From: Dechloromonas sp.
Lineage (GTDB): Bacteria > Pseudomonadota > Gammaproteobacteria > Burkholderiales > Rhodocyclaceae
Reading direction: 5' to 3'
Assembly (NCBI GenBank): GCA_028687035.1
Contig: JAQUAX010000013.1
Coordinates: 57,290-121,289, forward strand
Length of the DNA stretch: 64,000 nt
The position numbers and the translations under genes are program-made. The notes under the pieces were generated by a model. That model was not told where the DNA came from. It saw only the letters and a list, made by a program, of their open reading frames with translations, and searched no databases. Below, in pieces: positions 27,541 to 36,013 of this stretch (positions are counted from its first letter, which is position 1; each line of letters opens with the position of its first letter).

Positions 27541-28340
27541 CGCACTGCGGCGAGGGCCCGGCCGATATCGAGGTCGTGCAGCACGACCTCCTCGATGAAC
27601 CAGCGTTCCAGCCGCTCGGCGTACTGCTCGATCGGCTGGTGCTGGCCGGCCGCAACCGCGAGGTTGAGGTCGACCAGGTCGCCGAGGACCCGGGTGTGCT
27701 CCCGGCAGTGCGCCTCGAACACCTCCTGCGGGATCGGCAGCCGGCGCATCATGTGCTCCTCGGTATCGAAATGCTTGCCAAGGATGGCGCTCAGTTCGGT
27801 CAGCAGATCGACTGCCTTTTCCTCGTTGATCTCGAGCTTGCGGTTGGCCAGCATCTGATCGACGATGCCGGCGATTTCCTTGTGCTGGCGGTCGATGACC
27901 GGGATGCCGATGAGCAGCGAATCGTTCCACACCGACGGGCGCTCCGCGGGTGCCGCGCACTGGAAGGGCGACAGGTTGTGGCCGAGCTCGGTGAGGCGTA
28001 CCGACAGCACGTCGAGCGCCCCGGCCACGGCCTGCGACGCCACGGCGAATTCCCCGTCGCACAGCGCCCGCGCCCGTTCGTGCTCGCCGGCCCCGTGCAG
28101 CGCAACCAGTTCGCCGGCCAGCCCGTGGAAACGGGCATGCTTGTCGATCAGGTCGGCGAATTCCGGCAGTCGGCGGATGTCTTCGGGTACCGAAGCCATC
28201 CAGCCGCCCAGCCGGCAGCGTGCGTGGTCGCCGGCAATTTGCGGATCGATGCACAGGCCCTGCTCGATGCCGTCGATCAGATAGATCAGCTGGGACGCGA
28301 AGACGTTGTGCCAGATCCTGGCGAATTCGAGCGAAAACAT
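27537..28340 (-). CDS. CZB-hemerythrin two-domain protein
   Basis: 267 residues from the ATG at 28340 (GGGGGA upstream); an ATG at 28373 would add 11 residues. The N-terminal half resembles a chemoreceptor zinc-binding (CZB) domain, with DHARCRLGGWM (about residue 37-47) as the His/Cys signature. The C-terminal half is a bacteriohemerythrin: IDRQHKEI, HFDTEEHMM, H..EHTRVLGDLV and HDLDIG supply the di-iron ligands. Soluble, without a signaling helix bundle. The fusion suggests one protein reading both a CZB ligand (zinc, oxidant) and O2 or NO. It is convergent with the activator gene, overlapping by 4 bp. Confidence 0.85.
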   Translation of the reverse strand: MFSLEFARIWHNVFASQLIYLIDGIEQGLCIDPQIAGDHARCRLGGWMASVPEDIRRLPEFADLIDKHARFHGLAGELVALHGAGEHERARALCDGEFAVASQAVAGALDVLSVRLTELGHNLSPFQCAAPAERPSVWNDSLLIGIPVIDRQHKEIAGIVDQMLANRKLEINEEKAVDLLTELSAILGKHFDTEEHMMRRLPIPQEVFEAHCREHTRVLGDLVDLNLAVAAGQHQPIEQYAERLERWFIEEVVLHDLDIGRALAAVR

Positions 28341-28406
28341 GTTGTTCTTTATCCCCCGGAGATACGCCACCATCTTACGGCAAAAGGCCCGGCCGGCGGC
28401 CCCGGC

Positions 28407-28787
28407 TCAGCTGAACGGCAGCGGATTTCGCGTCAATGCGACAGCGACGATGTAGGCGTAGGCAAGCAGCGCCAGGCCAAAGGCCGCCGCGCGGATTCGC
28501 GGCGTGCGGCCGCGCTTCAGCGCCACGCTGCCGAGCACGATGTAGGCGAGCAGGCCGCCCAGCTTGGCGGTCAGCCAGCCGGCGGCGAACGGGTACTGGC
28601 CGCTGAGCCAGGCCAGGGTCAGGGCGCTGCCGAGCAGCAGCGTATCGACGAGGTGCGGCAGTATCCGGGTCAGCCGGTGGCCCAGCCGCGGCGAGCCGCT
28701 CAGCATCCACAGCCCGCGCAGGCAGAAGCCGAATCCGCTGAGCACGACGCAGGTGACGTGCAGGTGCTTCAGCGCCAGGTAGCTCAC
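28407..28787 (-). CDS. SirB2-family small membrane protein
   Basis: 126 residues from a GTG start that overlaps the stop of the upstream gene (GTGA). Four membrane segments (about 5-25, 43-62, 72-90, 100-119); the segments KHLHV and LPHLVDTLLL match the SirB2 family. Function unknown. Last gene of the hemerythrin/DUF2249 operon. Confidence 0.82.
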   Translation of the reverse strand: MSYLALKHLHVTCVVLSGFGFCLRGLWMLSGSPRLGHRLTRILPHLVDTLLLGSALTLAWLSGQYPFAAGWLTAKLGGLLAYIVLGSVALKRGRTPRIRAAAFGLALLAYAYIVAVALTRNPLPFS

Positions 28788-30076
28788 GCCGTCCTCCCGT
28801 CCGGGAAAGCGGCGCCCGGCAGGTGTTCCCGGTAGCGGCGCACGGCGACGCGCAGGTTGAGGGCCAGCCCGGCGGACGCCGCGGCGAAGGCCAGCCCGGC
28901 CGGCCTGGCCAGCAGCCCGGGCAGCCAGGCCGCGGCGAACAGCAGGGCCAACGCGGCCGCCTGCGCCCACAGCTGGCGCTGCATCGCCGGCTCGTCGAGC
29001 AGCCGGTTCATCGACGGCGGACGGACGACGCCGTGGTGCTGCAGGCTCAGCCAGCACAGGAAGGGAAGAATCTTGTACAGCATGCCGACGATGCAGCAGA
29101 CGAAGGCGCCGCCGATCAGCAGGCCGAAGCCCGTCGTCCAGCCGGCGGCTTCGGGCAATTCCGGAAACAGCGCCGCGGTCGACTGCATCAGGCAGGCCAG
29201 AAAGCCGGCGGCCATGCCCATTTGCCAGGCCCGGCTGGTCGCATCCGGCTTCGCCCGGCGGCGGCGCTGCTGCAGGCGCAGCGTCAACCCGCAGAACACC
29301 ATGCCGGCCAGCCCGGTCCCGAAGCGGGCGGCCTCGGCGAGCCGCGGCCAGTCGGCGACCAGGGCCAGGCTCCAGGCCAGCGCCAGGCCGATCGACAGCG
29401 CCGGGAACAGCCGCCCGAAACGGGCCGGATACGGCGGCGTCAGCTGGAACATCGGGACGACGACGCCGGCCAGCGCGGCGAGCAGCACGCCGGCCCACGC
29501 GGCCAGGCCCCAGGCGGCATGCAGGTCGGTCAGCGCAGGATAGGGCAGCGGCCAGCCGCCGGCCAGACCGAGGGCCAGCGCACCGCCGAGGAGGGCGACG
29601 CCGGCCAGCCCGGCCAGCGCGAACTTGATGCCGCTCACCGTCGGGTTGCCGCCGGGCACGGCGCTCAGTGCGGCCGCGGCGACGCCGAGAAAGACGACGA
29701 CGGCGCCGAGCAGCAGCAGGGTCGCACCGGCGAACAGCCAGGGCTGGCCGCTCAGGAAGGCGGCGGCGAGCAGCAGCGCCCCGCCGGCCAGCGCCGGCTG
29801 GACGACGCCCGCGACGAGGCCGGGCCGGGCCAGGCTGGCGCCGGCGACCACCGGCAGCACCTGGATCAGCGCGCCGAGCATGACCTGCAGCATGAAGCCC
29901 AGTGTGACCAGGTGGGTCGCCGCCAGCGTCGCCGGCATCCAGCGCGATGCGAAGGCATCGGGACCAGCCCAGGCCAGCAGCAATCCGGCGCCGACCAGGA
30001 ACCACGGAGCGCTGGCGAAAAAGCGCAGCGGCGCGGCCAGCGGCGGCGAGCTCTCGAAGGACAGCAGCGCCTGCAT
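28784..30076 (-). CDS. polytopic membrane protein, NnrS/heme-copper-oxidase-like
   Basis: 430 residues with about twelve membrane segments. ATHLVTLGFMLQVMLGALIQVLPVVAG (about 52-78) resembles the histidine-bearing core helix of NnrS and oxidase subunit I proteins, and other histidines sit in TDLHAAWGL and LSLQHHGV. NnrS relieves nitric oxide stress; neighbours with hemerythrin and DUF2249 domains fit an NO or O2 theme. I would not assign a name: sequence similarity is by pattern only. Its ATG overlaps the DUF2249 stop (TGATG). Confidence 0.6.
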   Translation of the reverse strand: MQALLSFESSPPLAAPLRFFASAPWFLVGAGLLLAWAGPDAFASRWMPATLAATHLVTLGFMLQVMLGALIQVLPVVAGASLARPGLVAGVVQPALAGGALLLAAAFLSGQPWLFAGATLLLLGAVVVFLGVAAAALSAVPGGNPTVSGIKFALAGLAGVALLGGALALGLAGGWPLPYPALTDLHAAWGLAAWAGVLLAALAGVVVPMFQLTPPYPARFGRLFPALSIGLALAWSLALVADWPRLAEAARFGTGLAGMVFCGLTLRLQQRRRRAKPDATSRAWQMGMAAGFLACLMQSTAALFPELPEAAGWTTGFGLLIGGAFVCCIVGMLYKILPFLCWLSLQHHGVVRPPSMNRLLDEPAMQRQLWAQAAALALLFAAAWLPGLLARPAGLAFAAASAGLALNLRVAVRRYREHLPGAAFPDGRTA

Positions 30077-30303
30077 CAGCGGGTGATCAGGATCTCGACG
30101 GTGCCGTCCGGCAGGAATTCGGTCGCGTAGCGGTGGCCGTTCTCGCGCAGCACCTTGTACAGCGGGTGCGGCTCGCGGTACAGCTGGAGCACCATGCTTT
30201 CCCCGGGCTGCAGGGTGTCGAGCATTTCCATGGTCGCGACGAAGGGTTCCGGCGGTTCCATGTAGCGCGCATCGACGACGTGCGGAGTCTTCGGGTGGCT
30301 CAT
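30076..30303 (-). CDS. DUF2249 protein
   Basis: 75 residues. VVDARYMEPPEPFVATMEMLDTL and the end RYATEFLPDGTVEILITR match the small DUF2249 domain, related in fold to TusA-type proteins and often paired with hemerythrins. Start overlaps the hemerythrin stop by 4 bp. Role unknown. Confidence 0.85.
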   Translation of the reverse strand: MSHPKTPHVVDARYMEPPEPFVATMEMLDTLQPGESMVLQLYREPHPLYKVLRENGHRYATEFLPDGTVEILITR

Positions 30304-30743
30304 GCGGCAAGCTTTCCTGAAATGCGTTCGAGCAGCGCCGGTCCGTCGGCGGCCAGGTGCTGGTCGCACATCGGGTAGAGGATGTTCTCTTCCTTCATGT
30401 TGTGCTGCTGCATCATGATCACCAGCGTCTCGGCGATGCCCTGGTAGTCCTCGGAATTGCCGGCCTGCAGCGCGTCGACCGCGTCGTCGAGCAGCATCCG
30501 GATCTGCGAATGCTCCATGCGCATGACCTGGGTCGGCCCGCCGCTCATGCCGGTGGCCAGCTCGAAGGCGGGAAACAGGGTTTCCTCCTCGGCCGCGAAA
30601 TGGGCCAGCATCGCGTCGCGGAAGGCGCCCAGGGCGAGCGCGGCATCCGCCGGCTTGCCTGCGGCAAGCGCCTGCTCGGCGGCGGCCAGCAGGTCGTCGC
30701 AGCGGCGGTGGTCGTCGGTCAGGAAATCGCGGATCGTCGTCAT
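30300..30743 (-). CDS. hemerythrin (HHE) domain protein
   Basis: 147 residues, four-helix bundle. Iron ligands are seen in DDHRRCD (about 10), HFAAEEETLFP (about 48-58), MEHSQIRML (about 75) and QHNMKEENILYPMCDQH (about 112-128). Hemerythrin-like proteins bind O2 or NO, or repair iron-sulfur damage (RIC type). I prefer the ATG at 30743; one at 30815 would run through the FNR-type box. First gene of the operon hemerythrin, DUF2249, NnrS-like, SirB2. Confidence 0.88.
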   Translation of the reverse strand: MTTIRDFLTDDHRRCDDLLAAAEQALAAGKPADAALALGAFRDAMLAHFAAEEETLFPAFELATGMSGGPTQVMRMEHSQIRMLLDDAVDALQAGNSEDYQGIAETLVIMMQQHNMKEENILYPMCDQHLAADGPALLERISGKLAA

Positions 30744-30801
30744 GGGTGCACCGGAACGGAAAGAGGTGGCCCATTCTCGGGCCGGGCTCGCCCCATGCTC
30801 C

Positions 30802-30815
30802 TTGACTGCGATCAA
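30802..30815 (-). promoter_or_regulatory. FNR/Anr/Dnr-type box upstream of the hemerythrin operon
   Basis: TTGAT-CGCA-GTCAA on the minus strand, one mismatch to TTGAT-N4-ATCAA. Its centre is about 66 bp upstream of the start codon, compatible with class II activation and a short leader. Suggests induction by low O2 or NO. Confidence 0.7.
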
Positions 30816-30824
30816 ATTTCCCGA

Positions 30825-31565
30825 TCAGGCGCCGGCGATGCCGACTTGCAGTTCGTCGAACCAGTTGATGAAGCGCTGCACGTCGGCGCCCTGGTAGATC
30901 GCGCCGTGCTGCGGGCAGAGCAGGTCGATGTCGAGCTGCGACACGCGCTCGCACCAGCGCCGCTTGGCCTCGTTGGAACCCATCCAGCGCTTGTGGAAGG
31001 CCTCGGCGTGGCGGATGTGGCGGTCGAAATCCTCGACGAACAGGCCGTCCTCGGCGGGCGGCAGCAGCGCGGCACCGACGTCGCCGGAGAACAGGATGCG
31101 GGCGACCCGGTCGTACAGGTGGAAATTGCCCGAGGAATGCAGGTAATGCGCCGGCACCGCGCGCAGCATCAGGCCCTCGAGCGAGATGTCGCCCCCCTCG
31201 TCGGGCAGCGCGACGAAGGTCTCGGCGCTGCCGCCGAAATGCGGGATGAAGCTGGACCACAGCCAGCTGACGTAGCAGCGCATGTCCGGGTTGAATTCCA
31301 GCCACAGCGCCAGCGACGAACAGATGTCCGGGTCCTGGTGCGACGCGAAGATGCCGGCCAGCGCCGACGGGTCGAATTCCGACGACAGCGCCGAGAACAC
31401 CGCCGGGAACACCTCGGCCCCGCCCGGGTCGAGCAGCAGGCCCTGCCCGCCGTGGGTGACCAGGTATTCGTTGGTGTCGATCAGGTAGTCCGGACGCTGC
31501 GGATCGCGGACGATCGCGACCCACTTGTGGTTGCCGTCCTGAAAGATGGTTTTCGTGGTCTTCAA
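30825..31565 (-). CDS. ODP-type (oxygen-binding di-iron) metallo-beta-lactamase fold protein
   Basis: 246 residues. The metal motif reads SHQDPDICSS (H76, D78, D80), lacking the second His of the flavodiiron HxExDH motif, as in the ODP family of di-iron oxygen-binding proteins. Other ligand candidates are H139-H142 (AHYLHSSGNF), the D of LFSGDVGA and CPQHGAIY. No flavodoxin domain. ODP proteins have been described as O2 sensors coupled to chemotaxis in spirochaetes. Its start overlaps the end of a chemoreceptor-like gene, which supports such a role here. Confidence 0.8.
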   Translation of the reverse strand: MKTTKTIFQDGNHKWVAIVRDPQRPDYLIDTNEYLVTHGGQGLLLDPGGAEVFPAVFSALSSEFDPSALAGIFASHQDPDICSSLALWLEFNPDMRCYVSWLWSSFIPHFGGSAETFVALPDEGGDISLEGLMLRAVPAHYLHSSGNFHLYDRVARILFSGDVGAALLPPAEDGLFVEDFDRHIRHAEAFHKRWMGSNEAKRRWCERVSQLDIDLLCPQHGAIYQGADVQRFINWFDELQVGIAGA

Positions 31566-32206
31566 AATGCTCTCCCGGCCTCGCGCGGGGGGTTGAAAAA
31601 TGCCGAACGGCGCAGCGATTCGAGCGATTCACGGATTTCCTCGACGACGCCGGCGAATTCGCCGGAAACCTGCGACAGCTCGCCGGCGAAGGACTGCCCG
31701 TAGGCCGCCTCGATCTTGGCCGACTTGGCCAGCACGCTGCCCAGCTCGACCAGCCGGAAGGCATCCTCGAGCGCACGCTGCAGCGCCTTGCGCAATTCGG
31801 CCAGATGCGCCGAGTGTGCGGCGTTCTCCGCCTCGCGCCGGGCGAGCACGGCGGCCGGTCCGGGCCGCTCCACGTCGGCGACCGCGCGGCGCAGCAGGCC
31901 GGTGTGCCGGATGTCCTGCAGCACGCGCGAGACCTCGGCGACGCAGGCATGAACCAGGCCGGTCAGCGCCTCCATGCCGGTGCGCAGGTCCTGCGAGAAC
32001 ACCCGCAACTCGTTGGACAGCACGCCGAAGCCGAGCGCCGTGGTACCGGCGCGCTTGGCCAGGAAGATCGCGTTCAGCGCCATGATGTTGATCCGGAACG
32101 CGATGCCGACGACCGACTTGATCTCCTCGTTGATGCGCACGATGCGCAGCAGGTCGGCACCGGCCCCCGCGTCGGCGGAGGCTTCGTGCAAGGTCGTGCG
32201 GCTCAT
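31562..32206 (-). CDS. soluble chemoreceptor-like (MCP-fold) protein
   Basis: 214 residues, mostly helical, without membrane or sensor domains. Residues about 24-75 (NEEIKSVVGIAFRINIMALNAIFLAKRAG...GFGVLSNELRVFSQDL) resemble the MCP signaling tip (usual form [17 protein letters not shown]...[13 protein letters not shown]), with substitutions that may weaken kinase contact. A long C-terminal helical region follows. Its ATG overlaps the phaC stop and its stop overlaps the ODP start. It is likely the output half of an oxygen-sensing pair; partner unknown. Confidence 0.72.
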   Translation of the reverse strand: MSRTTLHEASADAGAGADLLRIVRINEEIKSVVGIAFRINIMALNAIFLAKRAGTTALGFGVLSNELRVFSQDLRTGMEALTGLVHACVAEVSRVLQDIRHTGLLRRAVADVERPGPAAVLARREAENAAHSAHLAELRKALQRALEDAFRLVELGSVLAKSAKIEAAYGQSFAGELSQVSGEFAGVVEEIRESLESLRRSAFFNPPREAGRAF

Positions 32207-33951
32207 TTCTCGAGCACGTAGGTACCCGGCGCGTCGGCCAGCGCCGGGAACTTGCGGTTCGCCACCGGATAGGCCTCGACCAGTTCGCCGGTCCGTTCGC
32301 CCAGCCAGCGCGTCCAGTCGTCCCACCAGGTGCCCGGCCGCTTCTCGGCCCGGTCGAACCAGTGTTCCCAATGCTCGTTGCGCTCCGGCTCGCCGATCCA
32401 GTACGAGCGCTTGGGCGGCTTGACCGGCGGATTGACGATGCCCAGGATATGGCCCGACGTCGACAGCACGAAGCGCATCGGCGCCGCGACGTTGATGCAC
32501 TTGCGGATCCGGTAGCACTGCTTCCACGGTGCGATGTGGTCGTCCTCGGCGGTCACCGCGTACAGCGGCTGCACGATGCGGTCGAGGTCGATCGGCTGGC
32601 CGGCGATGGTCAGCCGGTCGCGCTTGATCAGGTTGTTGTGCAGGTACATCTCGCGCAGGTAGTAGGAGTGCATGGCCTGCGGCATGCGCGTCGAATCGAC
32701 GTTCCAGAACAGCACGTCGAACGGCGGCAGCGCGTCGCCGAGCAGGTAGCTGTGCACCCAGTAGTGCCAGACCAGCGAGTTGGAGCGCAGCATCCGGAAC
32801 GAGGTCATCATGTCGCCGCCGTCCAGATAGCCCTGCTTCGACATCTTCTCCTCGAGCGCCTCGATCGCCGCGTCGTCGATGAAGACGTCGATGTCGCCCG
32901 GGTGCGCGAAATCGGTCAGCGTCGTGAACAGCGTCCAGTGCGCGACCGGCAGTTCGTCCGCGGAATAGCGCCGGTTGGCCCAGGCCATGTAGGTGGCGAC
33001 CAGCGTCCCGCCGATGCAGTAGCCGACCAGATGCACCTTGGGCACGCCGCAGAATTCGCAGGCGACGCGCACCGCCTCGTTGACGCCTTCGAGCAGGTAG
33101 TCGTCGAAGCGCACGCTGGCCATGTCGGCATCCGGATTCTTCCAGCTCGTGATGAACACCGAGAAACCCTGGTCGGTCAGGTGCTTGACCAGGCTCTTCT
33201 TCGCGTTCAGGTCGAGAATGTAGAACTTGTTGATCCACGGTGTCGTGATAACGATGGGCATCGCCCGGACCTTCTCGGTGGTCGGCGCATAGTGGATCAG
33301 TTCGAGCAGGCGGTTGCGGAAAACGACCTTGCCCGGCGTCGTCGCCAGGTCCTTGCCGACCGTGAAGGCATCCGGCTCGACCATCAGGATGTTCTTTGCC
33401 TTGACGTCGCGCAGGAAGTTCTCCCAGCCGCGGCGCAGGCTCTCGCCGTTGGTTTCGACGAAGCGCTGCATGGCGACCGGGTTGAGCCAGAAGAAATTGG
33501 TCGGCGCCACCATGTTCAGCCACTTGCGCAGCCAGAACGCGGAACGCCGGCGCTCCTTGTCGGACAGGCCCGGCGTCTCGAACAGCATGTCCTCGAGCCG
33601 GTGCGTGAAGGCCAGGTACCACTCCTTGATGATGTCCCAGCTCGCCGAATCGGTCCATGCCGGATCGGCGAAGCGGGCGTCGTCGGCGTTCGGGCGGATC
33701 ACGTCGCCGGACGGAATGCCGAGCGCCCGGCGGGCGACGTGCGACTGCAGCGCCAGCAGGTCGTCGCTGAGTCCGCTGGCGGCGCGCGACAGTTCGAGCG
33801 GATGCATCAGCCAGGCCATCTGCGCATTGAGCAGCGAAGTCGTGACGCCGAAGGGGTCGATCGCCTTGCTCAGCGAATGGCCCAGCGATTCGAGCGGACT
33901 GAGGCGGCTGGTATCGATGCTGCCGCCACGGTTTGAGCTGTTGCCTGACAT
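32203..33951 (-). CDS. phaC: class I polyhydroxyalkanoate synthase
   Basis: 582 residues from the ATG at 33951, chosen because GAGG sits eight bases upstream; a GTG at 33960 would add three residues. The lipase-box-like GYCIGG contains the nucleophile C312; D in TAEDDHIAPW and H in STSGHILGIVNPP complete the triad. It polymerises (R)-3-hydroxyacyl-CoA on granules. No phaA, phaB or phasin gene is adjacent; instead it is translationally coupled to a chemoreceptor-like and an oxygen-binding protein, an unusual operon. Confidence 0.93.
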   Translation of the reverse strand: MSGNSSNRGGSIDTSRLSPLESLGHSLSKAIDPFGVTTSLLNAQMAWLMHPLELSRAASGLSDDLLALQSHVARRALGIPSGDVIRPNADDARFADPAWTDSASWDIIKEWYLAFTHRLEDMLFETPGLSDKERRRSAFWLRKWLNMVAPTNFFWLNPVAMQRFVETNGESLRRGWENFLRDVKAKNILMVEPDAFTVGKDLATTPGKVVFRNRLLELIHYAPTTEKVRAMPIVITTPWINKFYILDLNAKKSLVKHLTDQGFSVFITSWKNPDADMASVRFDDYLLEGVNEAVRVACEFCGVPKVHLVGYCIGGTLVATYMAWANRRYSADELPVAHWTLFTTLTDFAHPGDIDVFIDDAAIEALEEKMSKQGYLDGGDMMTSFRMLRSNSLVWHYWVHSYLLGDALPPFDVLFWNVDSTRMPQAMHSYYLREMYLHNNLIKRDRLTIAGQPIDLDRIVQPLYAVTAEDDHIAPWKQCYRIRKCINVAAPMRFVLSTSGHILGIVNPPVKPPKRSYWIGEPERNEHWEHWFDRAEKRPGTWWDDWTRWLGERTGELVEAYPVANRKFPALADAPGTYVLEK

Positions 33952-33987
33952 GTCGCTCACCTCGAGTCTTGGGGATAGGTATTCATC

Positions 33988-35400
33988 TTACAGCGTCACG
34001 CGCTCGCCCGCCTGCGGCAGATGGACTTCCGGCCAGCCGAGTTCGCTGCCGATCGCCGCGGCGAAACTGGCCGACGCCCCGGCCTCGCCGTGCACGACGA
34101 AGGTCCGCCCGGGCGGCTTGCGGAAGCCGCGCAGCCAGCCGAGCAGCGCATCGCGGTCGGCGTGCGCCGACAGGCCGCCGACCGTGTAGATGCGCGCCCG
34201 CACCGGCACCGTCTCGCCGAAGATGCGGACCAGACGGACGCCGTCGACCAGGCGCCGGCCCAGCGTGCCGGCCGCCTGGAAGCCGGCGATCAGCACGGTG
34301 CACTCGCTGCGCGGCAGGTTTTCGCGCAGGTGGTACTTGATCCGCCCGGCCTCGCACATGCCGCTGGCCGACACGATCACCGCGCCGCTGCGGATCGCGT
34401 TCAGCGCCTTCGAGCGCTCGACGTCGGCGACGAACTCGATGCTGACCTTGTCCGGATGCTGGCGCTGCCAGGCGATCAGTTCGCGCGTTTCCGGGTCGAG
34501 CAGCTCGCGGTGGGCCAGCGTGATCCGCGTCGCCATGTCGGCCATCGGCGAATCGACATAGATCTTCAGCGGATGCAGACGCTTGCGGCGGACCAGGTCG
34601 GCCAGCATGTAGATCATTTCCTGCGTGCGGCCGACCGCGAAAGCCGGGATCACCAGGTTGCCGCCGGCGGCGCGCGTGCGCTCGAAGGCGGCGACGATCT
34701 CGTCCTCGGTATCGGCCAGCGAGCGGTGCAGGCGGTCGCCGTAGGTCGATTCGATCAGCAGCACGTCGGCCTCGGCCGGCGCCGGCTCGGGATCGGGCAG
34801 CACCGGCCGCCCGGGCATGCCGAGGTCGCCCGAGAAGACCAGCCGGCGCTTCCGCCCGCCATCCTCGAGCGCGATTTCGAGCGAGGCCGAGCCGAGGATG
34901 TGGCCGGCATCGCGGAAGCGGACGGCGACCGTGTCGGCCGGGCGCAGCCATTCGCCGTAGCGGACCGGGTTCAGCAGGCGCAGCGCCGACTGGGCCTGGG
35001 CCACCGTGTACAACGGAGCCGGCACGCCGCGCTCGCCGAATCCCCGGCGGTGGCGGTGGCGCAGCTGCCATTCGATTTCCTTCTCCTGGATGTGGGCGGC
35101 GTCCGGCAGCAGCACTTCGAGCAGGTCGACGCTCGCCTGCGTCGCGTAGATCGGCCCGCGGTAGCCGAGCATCGCCAGCCGCGGCAGCAGGCCGGAATGG
35201 TCGATGTGGGCATGGGTCAGCAGCACGAAATCGAGACTGCGCACGTCGAAGCCGAAATCGAGGGCCCGGACGTTCTTCTGGCGCGCCTCGCTGCCGCCCT
35301 GAAACATGCCGCAATCGACCAGAAAACGGACCTCCCCGGTCTCGACCAGGGTGCAGGAGCCGGTCACTTCGCCGGCGGCGCCGTAAAAAGCCAGTCGCAT
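33988..35400 (-). CDS. metallo-beta-lactamase/beta-CASP RNA nuclease family protein
   Basis: 470 residues. The metallo-beta-lactamase domain has HAHIDHSG (H63, H65, D67, H68), DAGHILGS and FSGDLG; the beta-CASP insert and RMMBL tail contain VDSPMA, SASGMCEAGR and VGGLSAHAD. These proteins cut or trim RNA (CPSF-like), but for bacterial stand-alone copies substrates are mostly unknown. The ATG at 35400 precedes MRLAFYGAAGEVTGS, a typical start. It is divergent from the universal stress gene. Confidence 0.9.
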   Translation of the reverse strand: MRLAFYGAAGEVTGSCTLVETGEVRFLVDCGMFQGGSEARQKNVRALDFGFDVRSLDFVLLTHAHIDHSGLLPRLAMLGYRGPIYATQASVDLLEVLLPDAAHIQEKEIEWQLRHRHRRGFGERGVPAPLYTVAQAQSALRLLNPVRYGEWLRPADTVAVRFRDAGHILGSASLEIALEDGGRKRRLVFSGDLGMPGRPVLPDPEPAPAEADVLLIESTYGDRLHRSLADTEDEIVAAFERTRAAGGNLVIPAFAVGRTQEMIYMLADLVRRKRLHPLKIYVDSPMADMATRITLAHRELLDPETRELIAWQRQHPDKVSIEFVADVERSKALNAIRSGAVIVSASGMCEAGRIKYHLRENLPRSECTVLIAGFQAAGTLGRRLVDGVRLVRIFGETVPVRARIYTVGGLSAHADRDALLGWLRGFRKPPGRTFVVHGEAGASASFAAAIGSELGWPEVHLPQAGERVTL

Positions 35401-35483
35401 GTTTAAAATCCTCCGCCGTTGGCGTAGCATGAACCGCGAAACGGCGGAATGCAACGCCAGAGGCCCATTTCAGGAGGTTGTCC

Positions 35484-35927
35484 ATGTTCAAGCACATTCT
35501 CGTCCCGACCGACGGTTCCGAACTTTCCCGCGCCACCGCCCAGCGCGCGGTGTCCTTCGCGAAGGAAGCCGGCGCCCGCGTGACCGTGTTCTACGCCAAG
35601 CCCGAATACCCGATCGCCTACTTCGGCGAAGGCGCACTGATCGACCCGACGACGCCGGAAAAATTCGCCGAAATGGCCGACCAGCAGGCCGCCGAGTACA
35701 TCGGCGAAGTCGAGAAATGGTGCGCCGAAGCCGGCGTCGAATGCGGCGCCGCGACGGCGACCAGCGACATCCCGTACGAGGCGATCATCGAGGCTGCCGA
35801 GAAATCCGGCTGCGACCTGATCTTCATGGCCTCGCACGGCCGCCGCGGCATCAGCGGCCTGCTGCTGGGCAGCGAAACCAACAAGGTGCTGACCCATTCC
35901 AAGGTGCCGGTGCTGGTCTACCGCTGA
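35484..35927 (+). CDS. universal stress protein UspA family
   Basis: 147 residues, one Usp domain. MFKHILVPTDGSE at the N-terminus and the ATP-binding GRRGISGLLLGSETN near the C-terminus (G-2x-G-9x-G-S/T pattern) suggest an ATP-binding member. AGGAGG lies six bases before the ATG; a TTG directly after the Shine-Dalgarno sequence is in frame but unlikely. Stand-alone gene. Confidence 0.92.
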   Translation: MFKHILVPTDGSELSRATAQRAVSFAKEAGARVTVFYAKPEYPIAYFGEGALIDPTTPEKFAEMADQQAAEYIGEVEKWCAEAGVECGAATATSDIPYEAIIEAAEKSGCDLIFMASHGRRGISGLLLGSETNKVLTHSKVPVLVYR

Positions 35928-36013
35928 TTCCCGGGCGAACCCGCCCGCCTTCCACCCTCCGGCCGCCACCCCCGGCCGTCCCAGCCGTCGGCCTGCCCAG
36001 GTAGCCGCAAGCC

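Noticed and set aside
25483..28254. A 923-residue minus-strand frame over the sigma-54 activator
   Set aside because: Antisense shadow; the plus-strand AAA+ protein has every expected motif.
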